A stretch of 64,000 nucleotides of DNA from Amaurobius ferox (lineage: Eukaryota > Arthropoda > Arachnida > Araneae > Amaurobiidae): positions 137,973,793 through 138,037,792 of the forward strand of contig OX578134.1 of assembly GCA_951213105.1 (NCBI GenBank), read 5' to 3'. The position numbers and the translations under genes are program-made. The notes beneath the pieces are model-generated. The model was not told the DNA's origin, made no database searches, and saw only the letters and a list, made by a program, of their open reading frames with translations. Shown here piece after piece: positions 24,481 through 37,045 of the stretch (positions within the stretch are counted from its first letter, which is position 1; every line of letters starts with the position of its first letter).

Positions 24481-25734
24481 CAAATAGTGCAAAACTGTTC
24501 CGATTTCTGCACTCAGACCGCAATTACTATTTTTATAAGAATTTATATTCAATTTTTCTCACTGTCTTGCCTGTACACCATGTCCAGGTTAAAAGAAATG
24601 TGGTTGCATATCTGATAAATGATTTAGAACTCCAAAACAAATACGTAATATGCCAAAAAATGGCTGCTCAGTAACTGTTTGCTATTTTTAAACTTTTCTT
24701 TACCAAATTATTGTAAAATTATGAGATAAAAATAGATGTTATTACTATTTTAACACTATGAAATCATTTTGTAGAAATGGAATATTTGTCATTCTTTCCT
24801 ACTTACAATAATATGATTGCATTTTGTGTAAACACTGAAATCCTAAAGGACTGCAGGTTAAATTCAAATCTATTACAGAGGAAATATATATTTAAAACCG
24901 CTAATTCACACACAAAACATAAGGCTGAGAAAACATCACCAAACAGCCTTTACAAAGTGTTTTTTCCTTAAAAAAAAGTTCGTTTTTTCTTTGCCATTTA
25001 TTTTTGAAGCATAATTTTTTCCTTCGTTTTATTTAAAGAAAAGCACTGGCTGTGCTCAGAGTACTATTGCTTGGGCTGACAAGCATGTGTTTTCCCTCTC
25101 CCAATACAATCAACAGTCTCTCCTTGTGTTTTACCGTTTCCTCCTTTTCATTTTTTTTTTTTTTTTGGTCTTCTTCTTTTGAAGTCCCACAAGTTTTACT
25201 TAAATTTTTATTAGCCAGAGGTAACTGAATGAAAATGATTTTCAAACATATTAAAATTGTATGAAAACTATTTACTGCTTCAACTTGTATTGAAAACCCG
25301 TTAAAAGCGTATCGACCATTTACATTTCGTGCACTATTCCCCCTTGTTATGCGCAGGCGTTTGGCCTTGCCCTGACCCCAACCTTGCGCTTGATTGAGTC
25401 CCTCGTTTTCCAAACTTTGAGAATGATCTTTATTTATATGTAACAGGTAATGCATATTTTTTGTAAAACTTTTTTTGTAACTATCATAAAAATTAGTTTA
25501 ATTAGTTATAAATAACTTAATACGTATAATTGTTATAATAGCAATAAAATACTTTTATTTCTGAATAATATTTCTAGGCAAGCATTTTATTTTTATTTTG
25601 GTCACCACAAATATTCCAGTTCGCTCTGGCCACCCATGTTTCTGGGGCTCTTAAGCACCACACAACTGCGCTTAATACCAGTTACGCCACTGCTCCTTAT
25701 TTAGGATAAAATATAAATCAACCACATCAACAGT
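24481..25734. other. No recognised gene
   Basis: A 140-codon minus-strand ORF at 25033-25455 is low-complexity (Lys/Glu-rich across a poly-T tract) and has no domain. The segment 25600-25690 on the minus strand, containing 'gcagtggcgtaactgg', looks like the edge of a common dispersed repeat but could not be classified. Confidence 0.4.
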
Positions 25735-25965
25735 TGTAAAGAACCTTGCTACCCCAATCTGGAACTGAACAACGGATCTTCGTATTGGCCGGCCGACGCT
25801 CTACCGTTGAGCTACTGGAGCGGAATTGCAAGCTCTTGTCATCGAAGTTGACTCTGCATTACCCACCCTCTAGTATCAGATTGACGTGCAACTGACAATC
25901 CGGTTGACCACCTTTTGCTATTTCTACCTCAAGTTAGCCTCCAATGCTAGCCTGAGGGATAATCC
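25735..25965 (-). mobile_element. tRNA-derived SINE (family 2), copy 2
   Basis: Matches the copy at 14312: 'gacgctctaccgttgagcta' (reverse of the box A region) and 'actctgcatt', 'cagattgacgtgcaactg'. The box B region is diverged. Confidence 0.75.
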
Positions 25966-26127
25966 CTCAGTTTAGTTTCCTGCGTGGTCGTTGTCCTCCT
26001 AATTCGAAATCGGCGCTCAATATACCAAAGTTAACTGAATCCGAGCAGCCATACTAGGGTCACTTTCAGACGCCAGACAACTTTGCGCTGACCTACAGGG
26101 TTGATTTACTTGTTCGAGCGCCATTGT

Positions 26128-26250
26128 AAAGAACTTTGCTGCTCCAACAGGGAATCGAACCATGAATTTTCGTACTGACCAGCTGAAGTTACCGTTGAGC
26201 CAATGGGACGGAATTGCAAATTTTTATCGAAGGGGACTCTGCACAGTCAA
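26128..26250 (-). mobile_element. tRNA-derived SINE (family 2), truncated copy 3
   Basis: Head-end portion only, including 'gggaatcgaacc' (box B on the minus strand is nearly intact here) and 'accgttgagccaatggg'. It lies about 400 bp from copy 2 in the same orientation. Confidence 0.7.
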
Positions 26251-26819
26251 ATACCTTCTTATCTTGGATGGTGTTATTGATTTGCCTTTTTATCCTGAAT
26301 CTATATTTTGACTCAGAAACCAGTTGATACCGTCACTAATTTGTTTTATGTTGTGTTTTTAACAAATATCTTATTTTTAACTCTGACTAAATCTTATCAT
26401 GGGTTAGAACCTTAATCTCAAGCTTAGGGCTTGATTTCAAATCGGGTTAGATGCAGTTATTTTTTTAAATAATTATAAATGACTTTTCGAAACTTGTTCA
26501 GTATACCAACTTCTAAATATTTAAAGCCAAAGCAAGATGACTGCACAATTAAGATGTATGGTACTTTCGTATGTGACGTCGTACTTTCGTATGTGTTGTC
26601 GCAATCTAAAATCACTTTTTGTACATATGACTTCATAGTTTGCCTATGCGAAATCCACATAAACAAACAATGGCCATATATGCCATGTCGCGGATTCATA
26701 TCATTTTCCTCATAAAGAATCCTTCCTGATTATGATGCAAGTAGTCTAATATGGAATGTGAATGTAATGAGAAAATCATGTCCGGATATTTTAGACTATG
26801 ATCAGAATGCTGAACTTTG
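26251..26819. other. No recognised feature
   Basis: Two overlapping opposite-strand ORFs of about 80 codons here have no recognisable features. A 13-bp phrase 'gtactttcgtatg' is duplicated near 26562 and 26580. Confidence 0.4.
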
Positions 26820-26957
26820 TACGTCATTGAGGGTTTCATAAGCTGTGCGAAAGTTTTTAAAATGTTACCAAGATAATATAGTACGCTGTACGTCATTGAG
26901 GGTTTTATAAGCTGTACGAAAGATTTAAAATGTTACCAAGATAATATAGTACGCAAG
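26820..26957. repeat. 69-bp tandem duplication
   Basis: 'tacgtcattgagggtttcat' at 26820 recurs at 26889; both copies continue to 'aatgttaccaagataatata'. Confidence 0.9.
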
Positions 26958-26994
26958 TACGACCATCTGGCATGCCAAAACAAAATCGTGATTT

Positions 26995-27681
26995 ATCCGT
27001 TAACAGAATGTTTCGCAATTCTGTTGTCCAATTGCGTCTCGTTTGATACCAATGGAGGCGACGTAACCGGTGAAGACATTGAAACGGTAGGTGTCGAACA
27101 AGTCGTCTACCTCGAATTCTGCGTCATGCAAACGGTTTCGAATCGTTTGCGTCGAAACCACGTTACCTGTAGTGTGAGATACATGTGGTTGAAACACGGT
27201 TACTGTGATAAACGGCTCCCGCGCAAAGCTTCTCTGAAGCATACGATCTTCACATGGTGTGGTACACCTGGAAGCTCCACTACCACCTGAGATCTTCGTG
27301 TCGTTTCATTGCCTCTCACGATCCATAACACACACCATTGAATTGTGCTCTCATCACGACCCAAAAGTTCAGCTGTCCTTCGAAGATTCATTCCACCCTC
27401 ACGTAAAACAATGATTTGCTGCCGTTCCGTTTACGACAACTGAACATATGCCATCTTAGCATACTGTGATGATTTTTACAACCTGAAACCAAATACGCTT
27501 CAATGTATCTGTGATGTCGCTTCTCCTTGGCCTAACGCTTTTATGTAGCTTGGCAAGGTGTTACGTCACTATACGTAACGAAACTGTGATCATTTGCATA
27601 TCTCGTCTTGCTGTTTTTATTGCTTGATTTACAGAAAGCTACACCTACAACTTTAGGATGTTGCGATTTCAGTTGTGAGCA

Positions 27682-27690
<9 letters not shown>
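26995..27690 (-). mobile_element. Tc1-like transposon, 5' part only
   Basis: The right end near 27655-27690 ('gatgttgcgatttcagttgt' into (TA)n) looks like a terminal inverted repeat comparable to the 19079 element. Reading leftwards on the minus strand, a frame at 27200-27391 starts MNLRRTAELLGRDESTIQ and continues with GNETTRRS, and another at 27000-27242 contains VVSTQTIRNRLHDAEF; these are the paired helix-turn-helix DNA-binding segments of Tc1 transposases. A frameshift separates them. The catalytic DDE domain is absent: the element stops at about 26995, next to the 69-bp duplication. A dead, truncated copy. Confidence 0.8.

Positions 27691-27728
<38 letters not shown>
27682..27728. repeat. 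(TA)n microsatellite
   Basis: About 45 bp of TA sitting exactly between the Tc1-like end and the foldback MITE. Confidence 0.95.
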
Positions 27729-27730
<2 letters not shown>

Positions 27731-28234
27731 GGGTGATTCAAAAGTTCGGAGAAAAAGTAAACCGCTATAAAAAATATCTATTGGTCGGAGAGACATGCGG
27801 TTTGCAGATTAATATTCACCGTGGTGGGATATTTTGTGTGGCATGAAAAAAAAATTAGTTCAAGCTCTCGACACTTAGGGGGCTGCGGCAGATAAAGCCA
27901 TGGAGATAACTTATGCATGGAGGTGATCGCACACATGACTGGCCTGCGAGATCCCCAGATCTCACACCCTGGGATTTCTCGTTGTAGGGATACCTAAAAT
28001 CACGGGTGTGAGATCTGGGGATCTCACAGGCCAGTCATGTGTACAATCACCTCCATGCATAAGTCATCTCCATGCTTTATCTGCAGCAGCTCCCCGAGTG
28101 TCGAGAGTTTTAACTAATTTTTTGTTCATACCACACAAAATCCCCCACCACGGTGAATCTGCAAACCGCATGTCTCTGACCCATAGATATTTTTATAGCG
28201 TTTTACTTTTGCTCTGAACTTTGGAATCACCCGG

Positions 28235-28238
<4 letters not shown>
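27729..28238. mobile_element. Palindromic (foldback) MITE carrying a mariner-type transposase fragment, copy 2
   Basis: Second copy of the 3551-4075 element, with better preserved ends: 'ccgggtgattcaaaagttcg' at the left and the reverse complement 'ttggaatcacccgg' at the right, TA repeats on both sides. The arms again contain the DWPARSPDLT-coding segment facing inward. One arm has small deletions, so the two arms and the two copies have diverged independently. Confidence 0.85.

Positions 28239-28277
<39 letters not shown>
28239..28277. repeat. (TA)n microsatellite
   Basis: TA tract directly right of the foldback MITE. Confidence 0.95.
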
Positions 28278-28279
<2 letters not shown>

Positions 28280-28379
28280 CAATGGCAGAGAACAAGACAA
28301 ACATTATACAAACAGAGCGAACTCGATACATATAACGTGAAGAATCAATAACTCATAACAAGGCCAGAACCGTGAAACC

Positions 28380-28525
28380 TGTTAACGTTCACATGACGTT
28401 GCCCCGGCGCACCAGTTGGGGTCGGAAACATATCGCGCCCAACGACACAACATCCATGCCTGCAAGTGGGATTCGAACCCACAAACCGGCAGCCGAATGA
28501 TCACTAGGAAACTCTTGCCTTTGAA
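28380..28525 (-). mobile_element. tRNA-like sequence (SINE family 3 candidate)
   Basis: On the minus strand, 'tcctagtgatcattcgg' fits a Pol III box A and 'gtgggttcgaatcccac' fits box B with a perfect flanking stem, at a plausible spacing. The acceptor stem does not close, and unrelated sequence follows ('caggcatggatgttgtgtcg'), so this is better read as a tRNA-derived SINE head than as a tRNA gene. Only one copy is visible. Confidence 0.5.
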
Positions 28526-28527
28526 CG

Positions 28528-30120
<1,593 letters not shown>

Positions 30121-30432
30121 ACGCATAATTATTGTGGGTTGCGGTAGCCCATTGGTTAGCGCGCTGGAGTTGCACTCGGTAGGCCCGGGTTCGATTCCAG
30201 CCACTGCCAAAACTGCCGCCGTGTTCACGCGGAGTACGATCACGTTAAACATGTGGGTCCGTAAGTCCTTCCGAGAGGTTGGTGGTAGGGGAAGGAGGGT
30301 ACGGTCCTTGTGGATGCCTCCTCCACTGGGTTCCGGTCTAAATTGGGTGGCACTTCCCGGCCGTCCAAACAGTTGCCTTACACCTTTCTGGTAGGTCGGA
30401 CGGTCTGGGTCTCAACAACGCATAATTATTGT
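30121..30432 (+). mobile_element. tRNA-derived SINE (family 1), recent insertion with perfect TSD
   Basis: The SINE occupies 30136-30417 and is flanked by a perfect 15-bp target-site duplication 'acgcataattattgt' (30121-30135 and 30418-30432). It has an intact box A ('ttggttagcgcgctgg') and box B ('gggttcgattcc'), a body of about 200 bp and a short CAA tail. It differs from the copy at 60596-60874 at only a few positions, so both derive from a recently active source. The long ORF through it is not a gene. Confidence 0.97.
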
Positions 30433-30479
30433 AAATCACACTGAATTTGCAATTTTAAATCAATTTTCGTTTTCATTTG

Positions 30480-31000
30480 GTAACTGGGAGTATTTTCAAG
30501 GGCGATGTAGCAAAAATACAAAAATCGAAAATATCTCGAAAACGGCTAGTCCTAGAGTAATGGGGTTGATATCATTCATTTTATCGTAAAAAATTACATA
30601 GAAAACATGCATTTAATCAATGCATTTGAGTATACGTAATCCCTTATTTTAGATTTTGACAATTTTTGCAGGCTATTTCGAAAAAAAAAAAGAAAAGGTT
30701 TGTTTTTTATCCCAAGTCGTACCAAAATCTAATCAGTACCAAGGTTACCCACAAGTGACTTATTCATAAAATTTTATGAAATTTGGGCAATTAATTTTTA
30801 AGTTAGAATGGATACATACATTGCACAGACAGATACACAGACACACGCGCGTACAGATACACACGCTCTTTCACGCAGACACACAAACGCTAAAAATAGT
30901 TTTTTGTGTTCTAGAGATCCCAAAACGTGTAGATCCGTTGAAAACTTGGCTTGCGATTTTTGATACGATCCCAGTACTTTCCCTATACATTACGATGTAT
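30480..31000 (-). repeat. Interspersed repeat (family R), minus copy
   Basis: Reverse-orientation relative of 14547-15290, including 'aaccaaaatc...gattaga'-type text near 30720-30745, a CA/CAGA tract at 30820-30890, and an end palindrome 'ctttccctatacattacgat' pairing with 'gtattgtagggaaag' (30977-31011). Confidence 0.65.
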
Positions 31001-31339
31001 TGTAGGGAAAGTGAAAATATTTTCTTCATTGTCCTGAGCCAAAATGTTGAATATTTTTTATCGGAACATTTTCAAATGAAATACCTTATTACTATTCACC
31101 ATTAATATTAAGCTTTAGACGTCACTTATAAATATTCAACCTACATAATACATTTATAAGTATGAATGTATCATGTGGCTGTTTATCATAGGCCAGTGAC
31201 TATAACCATAATCTAATTATCATTATTTTGTAAAATAGGTTGAATAAATATCTAACTACGCGTAATTCTTTATAAAAAAAACATAGACACCATTGCTCAT
31301 TTGATCACCTTAAATATTAGTTTTTTCATGATCCTGCTG

Positions 31340-31387
31340 TTATAGAAATCCGTATCTACTCTGAGCGTAGCCGGGTATTCGTGCTAG
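31340..31387 (+). mobile_element. Helitron-like 3' terminus
   Basis: A small inverted repeat 'ctactctgagcgtag' precedes 'ccgggtattcgtgCTAG' followed by T. Position and form resemble the Helitron 3' rule. The upstream body was not resolved. Confidence 0.45.
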
Positions 31388-32766
31388 TTTCATATAAATA
31401 TTGAAAAAACAATCCCATGCTCTGAATATATTCTGTAGAATGAATTATAAGTAACGGATATTTTCGATACCAATTTCATGGAAAAACTCTTTTACATAAT
31501 AAATTAACGGATTCTTTTTTATTGATTATTGCAACGAAATTGTTTTTTTATAGCGAGTTAGCTATAATATATAGCGAGTTAGGTATAAATGCATACATTA
31601 TGATATTGAAAAGCGGAATATCTGAATTTTGGAAATTTGAGTCCTGTAAAACTCTGCATGTTATAATATATGCATTTACTTTGTTGCCATGCTTTCTGCA
31701 TAATGAGTTTGAAAATTGAACTGCAATCGATAGTTGGTGTTTGTTATATTTAGGTTCGTGCACACACTTACCTAACTAACACATGGATCAATTCCGCACA
31801 ATTTAGTTTGAAATATTTGTTCTATTCAGTACTCGATATGTTTTCCAGAAATGAAAACAACTGGCGACTATTGTACATTTGTTTAATATGCAAAACTGTT
31901 CCATAGAAGCTCTAGAGTATAATTACTTATTAGAAGGCTGATAAGATTCACGTTATTCGTTTTAACACCTTTCAAATATTTCTCTTGTGCTTCAGTATAG
32001 CAAAATATGAATGCATGCTAAGCAATCCTACATGCTAAAAATATATTGCATGTAAAGAAATCCTGCATGTTATAAATATATTACATGCTAATAAATTATG
32101 TATGCTAAAAATATATTGCATAGAAAACAAAATAGAAAACAAAATCCTTTCCTTTGTAATGACGAGATCTAAAGAAATATTTTAACATTGCATTTTTCAT
32201 GTACCACTTTTATACTGGTATGTAAATATTCCACCAATTCCGCTCCAAATCAAATGCTTCTAGGAAAGAAACTAAAAGCACCACTGGACATTTTGGGGAG
32301 TTTTTATGTTTTGGCATTCCGTATGAGAGGCTGTTTATTTTTTTCTGCTGTGTGTATGTATGCAAAAAGTCCAATTTCAACTTTTATTTTTTATTACTTT
32401 CTTAAACAAATGGGATTTGAATGAAAAATACATTTACAGTTTCTTTGCTTAAACTGATTGCTCAACATCAAAGCGAAATTGTTGCAAGTTAGCGAACAAA
32501 TCTGAGTCAAAGTCCCATTAGCCAAAACAAGATTAAATAAATAGAGCTTAAAAAGCCGAAAACACATAATTTACAATAGATGTTACTTTTAGTGTCAGTT
32601 CCTCGTTATCTTAATGTTTCTCACAGTTTTTTTGCGTGACATATTCTATCATCAGGAAAGAAACAAAAGATTTATTTGTAAAACTGGAAGAATATTTTTT
32701 AGTCTAAATTTTATGTAAAGAGTTGGGAGACGTTGGGATATTTCTTGTCTAACAAATTTAAGTTCA
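31388..32766. other. No recognised gene
   Basis: Contains a short imperfect tandem repeat around 'catgctaaaaatatattgca' (about 32028-32130). No supported coding sequence. Confidence 0.45.
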
Positions 32767-33714
32767 TTTTAACACTTTCGAACATAGTTTAAAAGTGTTT
32801 ATGACTTTGTTCATTCTGTCTGTCTGTCTGTCCGTTTGCACGATAACTGCAGTAAAAATGACTTTATCAAAATGAAATTTTACTATGTTGTTGAGACGGT
32901 ATGTGGGACATATGGGAATGTATATGAATAATATCATCCAATTAGTTTTAGATCGAACCCGGGTTAAAAAAGTGAAATACATGAGACCTAATTTTTCAAT
33001 CATTTTTTAAGCTAAATTAAAATTCTCAAATTGCTTCGAAAATTTTAGAAAACATTCAAATTATCAAATAAATCATATAAAAAAATTTGAGCAAAATATG
33101 TTCGGTAGTTTTTTAAATAAAAATTAAAATAATAATTACACCCATATTATATGAAGAGATCACATGATCCACTTCAAAATAAAATATGGCGTCCATTTTT
33201 TCTTTCAGGTGTGTCAAGATTGTGAGTTTTAAAGGTCTTTTAAATTTATATTTAGTGTTGCATCCGTCCTAAAACCGCTTTATTTTTCGTATTTTTTGTG
33301 CATCGATATTCTGTGCCAACTCAATTATAATATTTTTGAGTTTAAATGATCATCAAACTTTGATTATTTCTACAACGAAGCCTAATTTTAACGTATGCAG
33401 AATGTAAACAAACCAAGCTGTAAGATGAGTTGTATAAGAATTGCTGAATCTTTTCACGCAAAATTATTTAGCTGTAGAGTCTGGAACATAAGTGATATGA
33501 ATGAAATATTCATTGATTTTGCGTAAAGGAGCAGACGATTTTATAGCATTCCCTTTTTTTATGAAGTTCCAAGTAAAATAAATTACTGTAGTACTGTGAT
33601 AATTTTAAAAATATCCCTGCTGAATGTATCGCATTTTAGAGATGTTTAAATAAAATTGCCTTTCAGTTGAAAAGTGTTTCATAATCAATGCTTTATGCAT
33701 GATTGATCTTTCTT
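32767..33714 (+). mobile_element. DINE-like non-autonomous element, copy D
   Basis: Clear boundaries: 'aacactttcgaacatagttt' hairpin start, (GTCT)n at 32817-32834, conserved core, and end hairpin 'aatcaatgctttatgcat' followed by 'gatctttctt'. It abuts the next element at 33715 with no spacer. Confidence 0.7.
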
Positions 33715-34862
33715 ATTAGAATATCTGTTCTCACTATGCAAAATTATCTTCACGGGCATATCTGAAGAATAAAACATCCTGGCCCCTTTTGTAAGCAAAT
33801 TTACAAAAAAAGAAGGAATTGAATCAATATATGCAACCCCGTACTACTTATATTATTGCAGATTAGAAAATATGCCAGTGTGTTAGTAGAAGATTACCCG
33901 TATTACAATATGAGTCTCAAATATATTTGCCAAAATAAAAGAGATGACGTAATAAATTGAGAATATCAATAATCTCCGTACTCTTTATACCATACGGTCG
34001 TAATTGATTCCAATATATACCAATACATATCAAAACATATGCCAATATACCTGTACTACTTATATTCCCGTTGATTAGAAGATATACCCGTGTATTTGTA
34101 GAAGATTTCTCGTACAACGTACAATATATGAGTTTAAACAATTTTTGTCGTAATAAAAGAATTCCATAATCACTTGAAAATATCAATAATTCCTGAAACA
34201 ATAATTCCCGAAAATATCAATAATAATAACGTTTAAACCTGAAGACCGTAATTGATATTATCCAGTCAAAAATGCTGTAAGAAAAGTCAAATCGTTTTTT
34301 TCTAAAATATATTTTTATATCGATTTATTTATTATTCAAATCGAAAAAATAATAATTAAAATTAACAGACAGATTTAATTTAATAGCGTTTCTGAGCAAC
34401 ATGATATAAGATAGAATCTTCCTCATAAACTGCGAAATTAAATAACCATTTTGATTTCTTTATACTTTTCATTGTTCAGTAAAAGCTTGTAAAATATAAA
34501 CCATGGAGATAGATTTCCCATTTAAATCATGTTTCAAACAATTCATGTTTTCAGAAAGTGACTAATTGGCACAAAAAATCTCCCATCAAACTCAGAGATA
34601 AAGTTTTAATTCACTTTCAAACGATTTTCAAGCTTTTCGTTTGGATAAACCACGAAGTTAGAGAATAGAACTCCTAGGAAAAAGTTTCGTTTTTCATTAA
34701 TATCTCGACAACCCCTCATCTTAGATATTCAAAACTTGGGCTAAATTTATGGGGGGCTATTCCAAGGCTATCCATAAAATTTCATCAAATTCGGTTCAGC
34801 CGTTCTTCCTTGATGACGGGACAAACAGACAGACAGATTTTCAATTTTATTTATATAGATAT
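33715..34862 (-). mobile_element. Helitron-like non-autonomous copy, inverted
   Basis: Reverse complement of most of 4876-6240: begins with 'ttctcactatgcaaaattat' and ends with 'aacagacagacagattttca' and 'tttatttatatagat'. The CTAG terminus is missing on the left, where it meets the DINE-like copy D. Confidence 0.65.
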
Positions 34863-35307
34863 ATATATTTTAATTATATATTAACATAAGCAAACCTAAC
34901 CTATTACATATATGTAATTATATATATTTTTTATTATATAATTGTTTAAATTAACACAGGTAAATCTAACGCATCCACTGGCTTCACTAGGTTGTTGCCG
35001 ACATGAAATAAAGAAAACAGGATTTCACAGTAAAAATTTCTCACTAATGACAATTGTCCTGTCTTCTCTTCTTTTGCTTGAAAATCTCTGGATTGCGCGC
35101 TTTTATAAATAACTGAACAGGTGATTTGAATCCTTTGTTGAACGTTCACTTTTCTTTTTGGTATTTTACCGTTTATTCATTATGTTCGACCTCTTATTTC
35201 TTCCTTCTGGATTTTTACCTCTCTTTTTCTTCTCTCGCCGTCGGTAACACCTTTTCTCTGCCTCAGCCACGTTCGCTGTTCTTGCATCCATCGCCGACAC
35301 TTCGTGT

Positions 35308-35355
35308 GTGTCCTGATGAAGAACGCTGTTTTTTGCTTTCGAAACCAGTCGATAC
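35308..35355 (+). ncRNA. Hammerhead-ribozyme-like motif (minimal type I form)
   Basis: All core blocks of a hammerhead are present in order. Stem I strands GTGTC (35308-35312) and GATAC (35351-35355) pair with one G-U. The core CTGATGA is at 35313-35319. A stem II hairpin (35321-35340: GAACGC against GCTTTC with one mismatch) follows an extra A. The core GAAA is at 35341-35344, a four-base stem III/loop CCAG at 35345-35348, and the cleavage-site UC at 35349-35350. Very short stem III is typical of hammerheads in Penelope-like elements. The extra A before stem II and the mismatch may reduce activity. No Penelope coding sequence is visible next to it. Confidence 0.5.
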
Positions 35356-36079
35356 TATTATTTTTGTATTGCATTCTGTTTTTGTTATTTTAGTTTTAGG
35401 CATTTTCATTGTTACAACTGGTTAAGTCTTTGCTACATGAGGTATCAATAAAAATATTTAATGTGAGATAACAGCATTTATGAACGTGTAAAAAAAATTA
35501 GTATCTCAAGACAGTACTCGTGAAATGACATTTGAAAGTCAACTACAAATTTAATTCCGTTATTTTACTGCATATACAATTATACGACATGTCGAATTCG
35601 ACGTTTTCCAACTTGTCAGGTCTGTTCTAAGTTCACCAATTATCTTCTATGATAATTACTGTCATAAAGAAGTAATAGTCAGCGATTTCTTCTTAAATTA
35701 ACTGAAGTGTGGGGGCTCAACTCGACTTCTAAAACTAGAATTCATTTTAGCAGCTTTTTTTCTTATCGTGGGTCCAAATTATTACAATTATACCGTGTTA
35801 CCCTTCACCTTACAGGAGTTGAAAATATCTTTCGATTGATGCCATACTTGACAATGTCACTTGCCCTCTTGCCCCCGAGAGGGCTAATGAAGTCACGAAG
35901 AAACAAAAGCGGCTTTTTTCACAACAATGATTGAAATTATTAAGTTTCGTAATCATCGAACCCTAAATAAACTCTTTTATGCATGATTATGTCAAATTTC
36001 GTCCTATGCTGTCATGTTTAAAAAATATGAAATTTCGAGTAAATTTTGTTAGTCGAATTTAAAATAAATTCTATCTAGT
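35356..36079. other. No recognised gene
   Basis: No supported coding sequence. If the hammerhead-like motif is part of a Penelope terminal repeat, the first part of this stretch may belong to it. Confidence 0.4.
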
Positions 36080-36395
36080 TCTATATTTCTTAATAACAAA
36101 GCCGGATGTAAATTTTTGTGAAAATCCATTAATATTTATTGCCGCAATTTTGTACGCAAGAAATCCACCACAGACAGACAGACAGACTCCAAAAACATCA
36201 CTCCAAAAATAGGAAAATCCCGGGCATCACTCCAAACATAGGAAAATATTCTGGACATCACTCCAAAAATCGTTAAAATATGATCAGGAGGTCTCAAACA
36301 TATATTGGCATCAAAATCTCGAATTCGAAAATTTTCGTGGAAACAATACTTTCTCTATACTATATTACATAGTATGCGAGCAAGTATAAACAAAA
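36080..36395 (-). repeat. Interspersed repeat (family R), minus copy
   Basis: Contains CAGA repeats at 36172-36187, a triplicated 'catcactccaaa' phrase (36197-36260) and ends with 'aatactttctctatactata', as other family R copies. Diverged. Confidence 0.6.
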
Positions 36396-36934
36396 TTCTG
36401 ACATTTTAAAAAATATGTTTAAATAATTAATTTCTAATATATTCTGGCATTTATTCTTTGTTTTGATTGCTCGAAGCAAAAGCTTATTTATAGAAATAAT
36501 CTTAGGCTGCAGTTCTTTAGAAAAAGTGATAAAACTTTCTCAGTTAAAGATCTTCTCCAAGTTAAACTTTTCCAGATGAAAAATTGTGCTACGGTAACGA
36601 CTTAATACATTAAAACTTTTCAGTTTGAGTGATATTATTATTTCTGTTGAATAACTAGAAAATTTATGTAATTCAAAGTCAAAATTATTTTCTACATCAC
36701 GATTTCATGTTTCCTCATATTTCAAACTTCAATTCAATTATTTGAAATAGTCTTCCCTACTCAAATCTTATTTAAATAGGGTAATTCAGGGGATAGACGA
36801 CATATTTTTCTTTGTTGGCTTTAACTCAGACTATAAAGGTGAACACGGATAAAAAATATTATAGGCCAAAATTTTAAAATATCTACTTTAGAAACCGCAA
36901 TCAAAACATTCATGAAATGAAAAATAAGAAAAAC
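36396..36934. other. No recognised feature
   Basis: Nothing supportable seen. Confidence 0.4.
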
Positions 36935-37045
36935 CTTGAGCAACATAAATAACACAATAATGCAGCATACAGATGGTTCGATAATAAGCTGGATCTCCTT
37001 CGTCAGCGCAAGAGAACCAACAAACCTGAAGTCCAAAAGAGGAAT

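Noticed and set aside
28430..28520. tRNA gene on the minus strand
   Set aside because: The T-arm is good but the acceptor stem is missing and unrelated repeat-like sequence follows directly.
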